NCBI GenBank assembly: GCA_002450075.1
Contig: DJYJ01000060.1
Location: forward strand, 1-40,299
Length of the DNA stretch: 40,299 nt
Reading direction: 5' to 3'
DNA from: Clostridiales bacterium UBA6981
GTDB lineage: Bacteria > Bacillota > Clostridia > Oscillospirales > Oscillospiraceae
The notes beneath the pieces were generated by a model. The model did not search any database. It saw nothing but the letters and a program-made list of their open reading frames with translations, and had not been told where the DNA came from. Below are positions 16,846-24,652 of this stretch, piece by piece. Made by a program: the position numbers and the translations under genes. The first letter of the stretch is position 1, and each line of letters starts with the position of its first letter.

Positions 16846-17034
16846 AATATATGATGGCGAAAAAACGAACCGTTTTTCGCCGCGCCGTTTTTGCGGCGCA
16901 GCAAAACAGCACGGCTGTTTTGCCATATATTCCTTGCAATGAGCATCGGGCGAATGATTATATTATCATAATCCTTCGCTGCCAAATCTGACATTTGGCA
17001 GCGAAATCAATCGAGTCCCCGATTGATTTCGCTG
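16846..17034. repeat. hairpin-dense intergenic element upstream of psuG
   Basis: This 309-base gap holds no gene. At least six inverted repeats are packed in order: an outer pair AATATATG (16846-16853) / CATATATT (16924-16931); inside it GGCGAAAAA / TTTTTCGCC (16856-16881), a GC-rich stem GCGCCG / CGGCGC (about 16881-16898) and GCAAAACAGC / GCTGTTTTGC (16901-16923); then an imperfect GCGAATGATTAT palindrome (16950-16979), CGCTGCCAAAT / ATTTGGCAGCG (16978-17004) and GCGAAATCAATCG / CGATTGATTTCGC (17001-17034). The outer pair with three inner stems can fold as a four-way junction. The psuG promoter lies within the element. It could be a structured leader RNA or a dispersed repeat; sequence alone cannot decide. 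Confidence 0.6.
16957..16985 (-). promoter_or_regulatory. promoter of psuG
   Basis: Minus strand TTGGCA (16980-16985), 17 bp, TATAAT (16957-16962). The -35 lies in one arm of a hairpin, and the transcript would start with a leader of about 145 bases carrying the four-way junction. Confidence 0.7.
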
Positions 17035-17073
17035 TCCGATGGTCATTATACCCCGCGAGGGGGGAAAGTCAAG

Positions 17074-17105
17074 AAAAACGGACAGGCTCTCGCCTGTCCG
17101 TTTTC
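17074..17105 (-). terminator. terminator of the nucleoside ABC operon
   Basis: Arms AAAACGGACAGGC (17075-17087) and GCCTGTCCGTTTT (17092-17104), loop of four; a T-rich run follows on the minus strand, directly after the last permease gene. Confidence 0.85.
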
Positions 17106-17115
17106 TTTGCCGCGA

Positions 17116-18147
17116 TCAGCGGCTTCCCTTGTCGTAGGGAATACCTTCCGCCTTCGGCGCGCGGGAGCCCTTGGACGTGAACGCAAGCACCAGCAGCGTG
17201 ATGATATACGGCAGCATCCGGTAGAGATGCGAGCTGATGCCGATCTGCGAGAGCATGTACACGCCGTCGCCATTGATGTCCAGGCTTGAATACGCCGCCG
17301 CGATGCATTTGAAAAGGCCGAACAGCAGGCTGGCTGCAGCAATGTTCAGCGGCTTCCAGTTGCCGAAGATCATAACGGCCAGCGCCAGGAAGCCGAAACC
17401 CGCGACGTCGCCGTTGGAGGTGCAGTTGGCCGTCGTGAGCGAATAGACGAAGCCGCCCATTCCCGCGAGGGCGCCGGAGATCGAAACGCCGGCATAGCGC
17501 ATCTTGTACACATTGATGCCGAGACTGTCCGCTGCCTGCGGGTTTTCACCGCAGGAGCGCAGGCGCAGGCCAAAGCGTGTCTTGTACAGGATGATCGAAA
17601 GTACGACGAAGATCAGAATGCAGAGATAGGTCGCAAGATAGACCTTGTTGAGCAGCGTGTTGCCCAAAAAGCCCAGATCTGCGTTCTTTTCAAAGCCGAG
17701 CGTGCTCTTTTTGATCATGAACCAGCTCGCCGAGTCGCCCGTGGCCATCTGCAGCGTGTTCTGGTTTGCGATCATGCGGATAAAGAACAGCACCAGTGCC
17801 GGCGCCATCAGGTTCAGCGCCGTACCGCCGATGGTCTGGTCGGCGCGCAGGTTGATGGACGCAAAGCTCAGCAGCAGAGAGAATAGCGCGCCCATCGCCG
17901 CAGCCACCAGCATCGCCAGGACCTCAAATCCCTGCAGCGCAAGCCAGTTGCCTGCGGCCTTGGCCTCGATGAACCAGCCGGCCGTCTGCGCAAGGTTGAC
18001 AAACAAAACGCCCATAAACGCGCCGAAGATCATGATGCCTTCCAGCGCCAGGTTGATGATGCCGCTTCGTTCGGAGAAAACGCCCGCGAGCGCAACGATC
18101 ATCAGGGGAACGGCATAGATCAGCGTCTGTTGAATAAGAAATGTCAT
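17116..18147 (-). CDS. nucleoside ABC transporter permease 2 (NupQ-like)
   Basis: 343-residue membrane permease of the BPD_transp_2 family, corresponding to NupQ of the B. subtilis guanosine importer NupNOPQ and to other BMP-linked systems. It starts with LIYAVPLMIVALAGVFSERSGIINLALEGIMIFGAFMGVLF, which is the family hallmark (SERSGxxNIgxEGqm). About 8-10 hydrophobic segments follow, with the cytoplasmic coupling region KTRFGLRLRSCGENPQAADSLGINVYKMRY that contacts the ATPase (EAA-like loop). It overlaps the upstream permease gene by 4 bases (ATGA), so translation is coupled. It is the last gene before the terminator at 17074. Confidence 0.92.
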   Translation of the reverse strand: MTFLIQQTLIYAVPLMIVALAGVFSERSGIINLALEGIMIFGAFMGVLFVNLAQTAGWFIEAKAAGNWLALQGFEVLAMLVAAAMGALFSLLLSFASINLRADQTIGGTALNLMAPALVLFFIRMIANQNTLQMATGDSASWFMIKKSTLGFEKNADLGFLGNTLLNKVYLATYLCILIFVVLSIILYKTRFGLRLRSCGENPQAADSLGINVYKMRYAGVSISGALAGMGGFVYSLTTANCTSNGDVAGFGFLALAVMIFGNWKPLNIAAASLLFGLFKCIAAAYSSLDINGDGVYMLSQIGISSHLYRMLPYIITLLVLAFTSKGSRAPKAEGIPYDKGSR

Positions 18148-19421
18148 GCGTTTTCCCCTCCTTTCGCGCTCTCCGCCTTGTCTCCGGCGGCTTTTTCCTC
18201 CGGGGGCGCGGGCGGCGCCGCTTTGTCCTCCGCGCGTTTCTCCCTCTTTTTCCTCCTGCCGGAGATCAGCATGCGGATCGCCAGCGAGAACGCGGAGAGA
18301 TACACGATCACGGCTATGATGACGTTGGTGATGTATTCGTTATAGGCCGTGAGATTCGTCAGCTGCAGGCCGACGACGTCAAGCATGGCCATGAAGATGG
18401 CCGAGAATATCACGCCGATGGGATTGTTCAGCGCAAGCAGCGCGACGGGGATCCCGTTGAAGCCCGCGGCGGGAAGCGACTGGTAGGTGGACCAGAAAAA
18501 CTCCGTATTGCCGGAGAGGAAATACAGCGAGGCGCCGGCTGCCGCCAGACCGCCGGAGAGCGCCATGGACAGGACGATGTTGCGCTTGTCATGGATACCG
18601 GCATAGCGCGCCGCGTGGCGGTTCGCCCCGCAGGCCTTCAGCTCATAGCCGAGTGTCGTCTTGCTGATGAGGATATACACCCCGACGGCGAGCAGGATCG
18701 CCACCAGAATGCCCGCGTTGATCTGCGAGCCGGGGAAGAGCTTGTTGAGGCCGAGCTTTGCCGTCGCGACGCCCGCGCCGTCCACATAGGTGCCGTCCAC
18801 GAGACCGTAGGTCGTCTTGTAGATATAGCCCGACTTTGTTCCCTCCACCATGTTTTTCAGATTGCTCGCGTCAAAGGCCCATGTGACGAGGTTTGCCGCG
18901 ATCCAGTTGGTCATGATGCAGGCCAGCACCTCGTTGATGTTCAGGAATGCCTTGACAAGCCCCGGGATCGCGCCCCAGAGCATGCCGGCCAGAACGCCGC
19001 CGGAGAAGGCAAGCAGCCAGACCAGCCAGCCGGGAAGCGCGCCGGCGGGGATGCTCAGCGCGATAAAAAGCGTGGCCAGCGTGCCCATGAGATACTGTCC
19101 CGGCGCGCCGATGTTGAAAAGACCCGTTTTAAACGCCAGCGCGACCGAAAGGCCGGTCATGACAAGCGGCGTTGCACGGAAGAGCATATTGCCGATGCTC
19201 GCAGGGTTGAAGCCCCAGGTCAGCGTACCGTTTACATCGCGACCCGTGGATAGGATGCCGACGAAGATCAGGCGGATGCCTTCCCATGCTCCTTTCAGAG
19301 AGATGCTCTTGTTGAAGAGGCCGACGATCAGAACAACGACTGCTCCGACGGCCAGGCCGATCAGGATGGAGATGAGTGAGGCGAGGATCTTTTGCGTGCT
19401 CTCTTTTTTCCAAAAACTCAT
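18144..19421 (-). CDS. nucleoside ABC transporter permease 1 (NupP-like)
   Basis: 425-residue permease, the partner of the downstream one, with the same fold: FRATPLVMTGLSVALAFKTGLFNIGAPGQYLMGTLATLFIA near residues 83-125 and the coupling loop KTTLGYELKACGANRHAARYAGI. It begins with a short cytoplasmic helix (SFWKKESTQ) and an additional N-terminal membrane segment, as is usual for the larger permease of the pair. The C-terminus is a Lys/Arg/Ala/Pro-rich tail of about 45 residues (GRRKKREKRAEDKAAPPAPPEE), likely cytoplasmic, longer than in typical homologues. Its start overlaps the ATPase stop by 4 bases. Confidence 0.92.
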   Translation of the reverse strand: MSFWKKESTQKILASLISILIGLAVGAVVVLIVGLFNKSISLKGAWEGIRLIFVGILSTGRDVNGTLTWGFNPASIGNMLFRATPLVMTGLSVALAFKTGLFNIGAPGQYLMGTLATLFIALSIPAGALPGWLVWLLAFSGGVLAGMLWGAIPGLVKAFLNINEVLACIMTNWIAANLVTWAFDASNLKNMVEGTKSGYIYKTTYGLVDGTYVDGAGVATAKLGLNKLFPGSQINAGILVAILLAVGVYILISKTTLGYELKACGANRHAARYAGIHDKRNIVLSMALSGGLAAAGASLYFLSGNTEFFWSTYQSLPAAGFNGIPVALLALNNPIGVIFSAIFMAMLDVVGLQLTNLTAYNEYITNVIIAVIVYLSAFSLAIRMLISGRRKKREKRAEDKAAPPAPPEEKAAGDKAESAKGGENA

Positions 19422-20965
19422 GCCTGCTCTCCTCCCTTCTCGCTGCGCTTGGCGCCGGCCATATACAGGCCGAGCTCCTGTGCGGTGGTCTTCTTCGGAT
19501 CCAGCTCGCCGACGATCTCGCCCTCATACATGACGAGGATCCGGTCGGAGAGGCTCAGCACCTCGTCGAGCTCCAGTGAGACGAGCAGGATCGCTTTTCC
19601 CTCGTCGCGCTGGGCGACAAGCTGGCTGTGGATGTACTCGATCGCGCCGACGTCGAGACCTCGTGTGGGCTGCACGGCAACGACGAGCGGCCGGTTGCGG
19701 TCCAGCTCGCGGGCGATGATGGCCTTTTGCTGGTTCCCGCCGGACATGCTGCGCGCCACCGTGACCGGGCCCTGGCCGGAGCGGACGTCGAACTTTTCGA
19801 TCAGTCCCTCGGCGTACTTGCGCACCTCGTCAAAGCGGATAAAGCCGCCCTGCTGAAAGTCGGGCTCCTGATAGCGCTGGAGGACCAAGTTCTGCTCCAG
19901 CGTGAAATCCAGCACCAGGCCGTGCTTATGACGGTCCTCGGGGATGTGGCTCATATACGCGCCGCGCTGGCGGACGGAGGCTTTGGAAATATCCTCGCCG
20001 CAAAGCTCGATCTTGCCGCCCGAAAGCGGCTCCAACCCGGTAAGGCCGAAGACGAACTCCGTCTGTCCGTTGCCGTCGATGCCGGCGATGCAGACGATCT
20101 CGCCCGCGCGCACGTCAAAGGAGACGTTGTTGACCGCGTTGCGCTTGTGAAGCTTGGAGGCGACGCACATGTTTTCCACGTGCAGCACGACGTCCTTCGG
20201 CTGGGCGGGGGTTTTTACGACCTCAAGCTGGACGGGACGGCCGACCATCATGTTCGAAAGCTCCTGCTTGTTGGTGTCCTTTGTGTTGACCGTGCCGACG
20301 TATTTGCCTTTTCTCAGGACCGTGACGCGGTCGGCCACCTCCATGATCTCGTTGAGCTTATGGGATATGAAGAGGATGGACTTGCCCTCCTTGGCAAGGT
20401 TCTTCATGATCTGCATCAGCTCGTCGATCTCCTGCGGCGTCAGAACGGCCGTCGGCTCGTCGAAGATCAGGATCTCGTTGTCACGGTACAGCATCTTCAG
20501 GATCTCGGTGCGCTGCTGCATGCCGACGGTGATGTCTTCCACCTTCGCGTCGAGATCGACCAGCAGCCCGTATTTGTTCATCAGCTCCTCGACCTTTTTG
20601 CGCGCCTGCTTCTTCTGCAGGAAGCCGAGCTTCGTATCCTCGGCGCCGAGAATAATGTTGTCCAGCACCGTGAATACCTCAACGAGCTTGAAGTGCTGGT
20701 GTACCATGCCGATGTGGAGCGCCGTCGCGTCGTTGGGGTTGTTGATCTGCACGGTCTTTCCGTCCTTGCGGATCTCGCCGGCCTCCGGCTGATACAATCC
20801 GAAAAGGACACTCATCAATGTGGATTTTCCTGCGCCGTTTTCACCCAGAAGCGCGTGGATCTCGCCTTTTTTCAGCTGCAGGGTGATGTCGTCGTTCGCT
20901 TTGATGCCGGGGAATTCCTTGGTGATGTGAAGCATCTCAATGACATATTGATTTGCCTCGTTCAT
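19418..20965 (-). CDS. nucleoside ABC transporter ATP-binding protein (NupO-like)
   Basis: 515-residue ATPase with two nucleotide-binding domains in tandem, as in sugar and BMP-type nucleoside importers. Domain 1 has Walker A GENGAGKST (about residues 42-50), the signature-like DITVGMQQR and Walker B LIFDEPTAVLTPQE. Domain 2 has the signature SMSGGNQQK and Walker-B-like PLVVAVQPTRGLD; its Walker A region (IAGIDGNGQTEF) is degenerate, which is normal for this family. The ATG at 20965 is preferred over a GTG at 20974 because AGGTGG lies 6 bases before it. It has its own promoter downstream of a terminator that separates it from the lipoprotein gene. Confidence 0.93.
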   Translation of the reverse strand: MNEANQYVIEMLHITKEFPGIKANDDITLQLKKGEIHALLGENGAGKSTLMSVLFGLYQPEAGEIRKDGKTVQINNPNDATALHIGMVHQHFKLVEVFTVLDNIILGAEDTKLGFLQKKQARKKVEELMNKYGLLVDLDAKVEDITVGMQQRTEILKMLYRDNEILIFDEPTAVLTPQEIDELMQIMKNLAKEGKSILFISHKLNEIMEVADRVTVLRKGKYVGTVNTKDTNKQELSNMMVGRPVQLEVVKTPAQPKDVVLHVENMCVASKLHKRNAVNNVSFDVRAGEIVCIAGIDGNGQTEFVFGLTGLEPLSGGKIELCGEDISKASVRQRGAYMSHIPEDRHKHGLVLDFTLEQNLVLQRYQEPDFQQGGFIRFDEVRKYAEGLIEKFDVRSGQGPVTVARSMSGGNQQKAIIARELDRNRPLVVAVQPTRGLDVGAIEYIHSQLVAQRDEGKAILLVSLELDEVLSLSDRILVMYEGEIVGELDPKKTTAQELGLYMAGAKRSEKGGEQA

Positions 20966-21016
20966 AAGCGCCACCTGCTTTCTTTCCCGAATTCTGCTGA
21001 AATCTACAGTAACTCA

Positions 21017-21045
21017 ATTATATTTGAAACAGCGCGTAATTGCAA
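21017..21045 (-). promoter_or_regulatory. internal promoter of the ATPase-permease genes
   Basis: Minus strand TTGCAA (21040-21045), 17 bp, TATAAT (21017-21022). It lies after the terminator at 21068, so ATPase and permeases can be made independently of the lipoprotein. Confidence 0.7.
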
Positions 21046-21067
21046 GATTTTTGCTCCTCACCGCAAC

Positions 21068-21101
21068 AAAAAAAGGAAAGCCCGAAAGCTTTCCTTTTTT
21101 T
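21068..21101 (-). terminator. terminator after the BMP lipoprotein gene
   Basis: Arms AAAAAAAGGAAAGC and GCTTTCCTTTTTTT around a 6-base loop, ending in a strong T-tract on the minus strand. It lies inside the transporter gene cluster and should reduce read-through into the ATPase gene. Confidence 0.85.
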
Positions 21102-21115
21102 GCGAATGATTGAAA

Positions 21116-22267
21116 TTACTCGATCACGTTCAGCGTGAGGGAATCGGTACCGGCGAGGTTCTCATAGTTGTCGTCGATAACGATCTTGCCGTCGATGATG
21201 TCCTGGAGCATCTGCTGATACTCTTCGACCGTCCAGCCCTTGAGGGACCAGGTGGCAACAGGCAGGCCGACAGCGTTCTCTTTGGCGCCGAGGCTGGTGG
21301 CAACGCCGCCGATCTCTTCCCAAGTGCCGTCATAGGCCTTGGTCAGAGCCCACACGACAGAGTCGGACAGACCCTTCATAGCGGAGGTGATGACCGTGTC
21401 GGACTCGAAGGACTGGTCAACGTCAACGCCGATGACCGCGCCGTCGTTGGCGGAAGCGGCAGCAGCGACGGAGGCGAACATGGAGCCGCCGCAGGCGAAG
21501 ATTGCCTGGGTGCCGGCCTCATACCAGCCGTTCGCAAGAGTCTGCAGTTCGGGGGAAGCGGAGAAGGAGGCGCCGTAGAGCCAGGAGTAGTTCATGTCAA
21601 CGGAAACGCCCATTTCCTTGGCAGCCGCAGCGGCGCCCTGGACGAAGCCGTAGCCGTAACGGCAGCAAGCCGGGTTGGTTCCGCCGCCGCCGCCGCAGAA
21701 GCCGAGCTTGGTGAAGCCTTCCTTGACGGTCGCGTAACCGGCAAGGTAGCCGCACTGCTCTTCCTTGAAGGCGATGCCGGCGATGTTGTTGAGGCCGTCG
21801 AATGCCCAGCCGTCAACGAAGACGAACTTGACATCGGTGAACTCGGCAGCGGCCTTGGCAAGGGCGTTGCCCTGCATGAAGCCGGCGCAGACAATGACCT
21901 TCGCGCCGTTGTCGGCAGCGGCCTTCATGGCGTCGTAACGGTCGTCGTCGGTGGCCTGGTCGCCGTTGGCGGGCTGGTAGTACTTGTAGCTCAGGCCGTT
22001 GGCGTTGGCATACAGCTTGACACCGTCAAACGTTCCCTGGTTGAAGGACTTGTCCTTGAGCTGGCCGACGTCGGTGACGAAGGCAACTTCATACTTGCCA
22101 TCGGCAGAGGTCATCTCATCGCTGATGTCGTCGGCAGAGACGGCAGCCTCTTCGGCGGCAGGAGCTTCGGCAGCAGGAGCCTCGGCAGCGGGAGCAGCGC
22201 TCTGGCCGCAGGCGGCGAGGGCGAAGATCATGCACAGCGCGAGGACGAGTGCGAGAATCTTTTTCAT
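21116..22267 (-). CDS. BMP-family nucleoside-binding lipoprotein
   Basis: 383-residue substrate-binding lipoprotein of the basic membrane protein (PnrA/TmpC/NupN) family, which delivers nucleosides, mostly purine ones, to the transporter. The signal peptide ends at ALAAC (Cys20), followed by an Ala/Pro/Glu linker. The family landmarks are FVTDVGQLKDKSFNQGTFDGVKLYA (residues about 64-88, the nucleoside-base pocket), GNALAKAAAEFTDVKFVFVDG, AFKEEQCGYLAGYATVKEGFTKLGFCGG and GVDVDQSF. The Phe and Asp residues expected to stack on and bind the nucleoside are present. GGAGGAAC precedes the ATG. It is the first gene of the cluster and likely the most strongly expressed. Confidence 0.93.
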   Translation of the reverse strand: MKKILALVLALCMIFALAACGQSAAPAAEAPAAEAPAAEEAAVSADDISDEMTSADGKYEVAFVTDVGQLKDKSFNQGTFDGVKLYANANGLSYKYYQPANGDQATDDDRYDAMKAAADNGAKVIVCAGFMQGNALAKAAAEFTDVKFVFVDGWAFDGLNNIAGIAFKEEQCGYLAGYATVKEGFTKLGFCGGGGGTNPACCRYGYGFVQGAAAAAKEMGVSVDMNYSWLYGASFSASPELQTLANGWYEAGTQAIFACGGSMFASVAAAASANDGAVIGVDVDQSFESDTVITSAMKGLSDSVVWALTKAYDGTWEEIGGVATSLGAKENAVGLPVATWSLKGWTVEEYQQMLQDIIDGKIVIDDNYENLAGTDSLTLNVIE

Positions 22268-22305
22268 GTTTGTTCCTCCATACGTATTTTTTTATTTGTC
22301 CTATC

Positions 22306-22361
22306 CGGCGTGTTTCCCACACGCCGCATGATATTATACCATTTGTCGGAAGCTAAATCAA
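22306..22361 (-). promoter_or_regulatory. promoter and early hairpin of the BMP lipoprotein gene
   Basis: Minus strand TTGATT (22356-22361), 17 bp, TATAAT (22333-22338). Directly at the transcript start lies a stem CGGCGTGT / ACACGCCG (22306-22326) with a 5-base loop, which may stabilise the mRNA 5' end. I looked for a purine riboswitch and saw none. Confidence 0.7.
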
Positions 22362-22422
22362 GTAGAAAGCGCATGCTTCGGCCTTTTTTTGCGCCTTCGG
22401 CGCCGCAGCGGAGGAAAGAACT

Positions 22423-22449
22423 GCCCGCAGGCCGTTCCGGTCTGCGGGC
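22423..22449 (-). terminator. terminator-like hairpin after deoD
   Basis: Stem GCCCGCAG (22423-22430) / CTGCGGGC (22442-22449), followed on the minus strand by a T-rich but interrupted stretch. Confidence 0.55.
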
Positions 22450-22464
22450 TCGTGTCCTGTTATT

Positions 22465-23196
22465 TCATTTCATTTCTGCCATCTTTACGGCGGTGTCGAG
22501 GGCAATTTCCATCATCTGGGTGAAGGAGGTCTGGCGCTCCTCGGCCGAGAGATACTGCGCCTTGTACAGATGGTCAGAGATCGTGCAGATGCACAGCGCA
22601 CGCTTTTTCGCATAGGCCGCGTTGGCATACAGCCCCGCCGCCTCCATCTCGATGGCGAGCACGCCCATGCGTTTCCACAGATCGTTGGCGCCCTGACCCT
22701 CGGCGGCATAGAAGTTGTCGGACGAGAGGATGTTGCCGACCTTGAACTTGGCGCCGTGCTCCTTGGCCGCCTCGACGGCCTTTTCCATCAGCTCCCAGTC
22801 CGCGATCGGCGCATAGGCGCCGGGGGTGCCGAAGGTGCTCGGCAGAACGGAGTTGGTGCAGGCGCCCTGGCCGATGACGATGTCCATGACGTCCAGCTCG
22901 TCGCTCAGCGCGCCGGCCGAGCCGATGCGGATGATGTTGTCGACGTCGTAATAGTGGAAAAGCTCCCAGCTGTAAATGCTGATCGACGGGATGCCCATGC
23001 CGGAGGCCATGACCGTGACCGGCACGCCCTTCCACGTTCCGGTGTGGCCCTGGACGCCGCGGACATTGTTGACAAGCTTCGGGTCGGTCAGAAAGGTCTC
23101 GGCAATAAACTTGGCGCGCAGCGGATCGCCCGGCATCAGCACGGTCTTGGCGATCTCGCCGGCCTTGGCGTTGATGTGAGGGGTGGGGATAGACAT
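22465..23196 (-). CDS. deoD: purine-nucleoside phosphorylase (DeoD type)
   Basis: 243-residue hexameric-type purine nucleoside phosphorylase, which cleaves inosine, guanosine or adenosine with phosphate to base plus ribose 1-phosphate. The family signatures are MPGDPLRAKFIAE (phosphate loop), the conserved GVQGHTGTWKGVPVTVMASGMGIPS, IRIGSAGAL, the ribose-site MEAAGLYANA (Met, Glu) and the ISDHLY segment with the catalytic Asp that protonates the base. GGAGGAAGAG lies before the ATG. Its neighbours are the nucleoside importer and, divergently, uridine and thymidine kinases, so imported nucleosides can be phosphorolysed or rephosphorylated. Confidence 0.96.
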   Translation of the reverse strand: MSIPTPHINAKAGEIAKTVLMPGDPLRAKFIAETFLTDPKLVNNVRGVQGHTGTWKGVPVTVMASGMGIPSISIYSWELFHYYDVDNIIRIGSAGALSDELDVMDIVIGQGACTNSVLPSTFGTPGAYAPIADWELMEKAVEAAKEHGAKFKVGNILSSDNFYAAEGQGANDLWKRMGVLAIEMEAAGLYANAAYAKKRALCICTISDHLYKAQYLSAEERQTSFTQMMEIALDTAVKMAEMK

Positions 23197-23237
23197 GTTT
23201 CTCTTCCTCCTTAAAAAGTTTCCCGTTTTTTTCTTCG

Positions 23238-23266
23238 ATTATATAAGCAGAAAAACCAAAAGTCAA
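23238..23266 (-). promoter_or_regulatory. promoter of deoD
   Basis: Minus strand TTGACT (23261-23266), 17 bp, TATAAT (23238-23243). Its -35 abuts the -35 of the divergent udk promoter with one base between. Confidence 0.8.
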
Positions 23267-23267
23267 A

Positions 23268-23296
23268 TTGAAACGCGGCGAGGCATGTGGTAGAAT
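23268..23296 (+). promoter_or_regulatory. promoter of udk-tdk
   Basis: TTGAAA (23268-23273), 17 bp, TAGAAT (23291-23296). Back to back with the deoD promoter; polymerase cannot occupy both at once, so the two may compete. Confidence 0.7.
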
Positions 23297-23331
23297 AAGG
23301 CGAAAAAGAGAAAACGCGGAGGAGAGCGAAT

Positions 23332-23958
23332 ATGAGCGATGTTATGATCATCGGTCTCGCCGGCGGGACCGGCAGCGGCAAGACCACGATCACCAGGCGG
23401 CTGATGCAGCGCTTCGGCGCCGATGTCTCCGTCATCTATCACGACAACTATTACAAGGCGCACCACGACATGCCCTATGAGGAGCGCGCCAAGCTGAACT
23501 ATGACCATCCCGACGCCTTCGATACCGACCTGCTGGTCCAGGCGGTGCGCGATCTCAAGGCCGGGAAGGACGTCGTCTGCCCGGTGTACGATTATTCCGT
23601 CCACGACCGCAGCGACAAGACGATCGTCGTCAAGAGCGCCAAGGTCGTCATCGTCGAGGGCATTCTGATCTATGCCTCGAAGGAGCTGCGCGACCTCATG
23701 GACATCAAGCTCTATGTCGACACGGACGCCGACGTGCGCATCCTGCGCCGTATCAAGCGCGACGTGCGCGACCGCGGCCGCAGTCTCGAGAGCGTGATCG
23801 ACCAGTATCTCACGACTGTCAAGCCCATGCACGAGCAGTTCGTCGAGCCGAGCAAGCGCTATGCCGACCTTATTATCCCCGAGGGCGGGCACAACAAGGT
23901 CGCGATGCGCATGGTCGTCGCGCGCGTCCAGTCGCATATTTACGGAGAGGAAGAATAA
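23332..23958 (+). CDS. udk: uridine kinase
   Basis: 208-residue uridine/cytidine kinase, which phosphorylates uridine and cytidine to UMP and CMP. It has Walker A GLAGGTGSGKTT (residues 8-19), the YHDNYYKAH and LNYDHPDAFDTDLL substrate loops, PVYDYSVHDR, and VVIVEGILIYA (Walker B, catalytic region), ending with the arginine-rich lid RILRRIKRDVRDRGRS. The length agrees with the family. The ribosome site GGAGGAG is close upstream. Five bases separate its stop from the tdk start, so the two kinases form an operon. An annotation as uridine kinase is secure; some homologues are called phosphoribulokinase/uridine kinase family. Confidence 0.96.
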   Translation: MSDVMIIGLAGGTGSGKTTITRRLMQRFGADVSVIYHDNYYKAHHDMPYEERAKLNYDHPDAFDTDLLVQAVRDLKAGKDVVCPVYDYSVHDRSDKTIVVKSAKVVIVEGILIYASKELRDLMDIKLYVDTDADVRILRRIKRDVRDRGRSLESVIDQYLTTVKPMHEQFVEPSKRYADLIIPEGGHNKVAMRMVVARVQSHIYGEEE

Positions 23959-23963
23959 ACCCC

Positions 23964-24563
23964 ATGGCCAAGCTGTATTTCAAATACGGCGCAATGGGCT
24001 CGTCAAAGTCCGCCCAGGCGCTGATCACCAAATTCAATTATGAGGAAAAGGGCATGAGCGTGTGGCTCATCAAGCCCAGCGTCGACACGCGCGACGGCGC
24101 CGACATCATCCGCAGCCGCATCGGGCTTGAAGCGCGCGCCCAGATCATCACGCCCGAGCAGGACATCATCCGGGCTTATCGCGCCGCCGGCCGCCACGAC
24201 GTGATCATCACCGACGAGGCCCAGTTCTTTACCCCCGCGCAGATCGACCAGCTGCGCGCCCTCGTCGACGAGGAGGATCTGCCCGTGCTGTGCTTCGGGC
24301 TGCGCACCGATTTTCTGACGCACTTCTTCCCCGGCTCGGCGCGGCTGATGGAGCTGGCCGACTCGCTGACCGAGATCAAGACCGTCTGCTCCTGCGGGCG
24401 CAAGGCCACGGTCAACGCGCGCATCGACGCCAACGGCCGCGTCGTTACCTCCGGCGGGCAGATCCTGCTTGGCGGCAACGACAGCTATGTCGCGATGTGC
24501 CACCGCTGCTGGATGAACAAGATCCGTGCCCAGGCCGGACAGTATGAGGTCGAGGGCTACTGA
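23964..24563 (+). CDS. tdk: thymidine kinase (type II)
   Basis: 199-residue thymidine kinase that phosphorylates thymidine and deoxyuridine. P-loop GAMGSSKS (residues 9-16), Walker B IITDEAQFF with catalytic Glu, the lasso-like loop LFGLRTDFLTHFFPGS (here VLCFGLRTD), and a structural zinc site made by CSCGRKA and CHRC near the C-terminus. Length and order of motifs match the retro/eukaryote-like TK1 family. Co-transcribed with udk. With thyA also present in the window the cell has both de novo and salvage routes to dTMP. Confidence 0.96.
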   Translation: MAKLYFKYGAMGSSKSAQALITKFNYEEKGMSVWLIKPSVDTRDGADIIRSRIGLEARAQIITPEQDIIRAYRAAGRHDVIITDEAQFFTPAQIDQLRALVDEEDLPVLCFGLRTDFLTHFFPGSARLMELADSLTEIKTVCSCGRKATVNARIDANGRVVTSGGQILLGGNDSYVAMCHRCWMNKIRAQAGQYEVEGY

Positions 24564-24652
24564 CGCCCCGCCGGTCCGCATAAAAAAAGAAAGGAAAGAA
24601 CGCGCGCGGACCCGACGCATCGCCGGCGGCGCGCCATAAGAAGATCAGATCC

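Noticed and set aside
22268..22361. Purine or other nucleoside riboswitch ahead of the BMP lipoprotein gene
   Set aside because: The leader is too short and holds only one simple hairpin at the transcript start; no three-way junction or conserved purine-riboswitch core is seen.
24564..24652. Promoter or terminator between tdk and the transglutaminase-like gene
   Set aside because: No convincing hexamers or hairpin with T-tract; the gene may be read from the udk promoter or from a promoter I cannot recognise.
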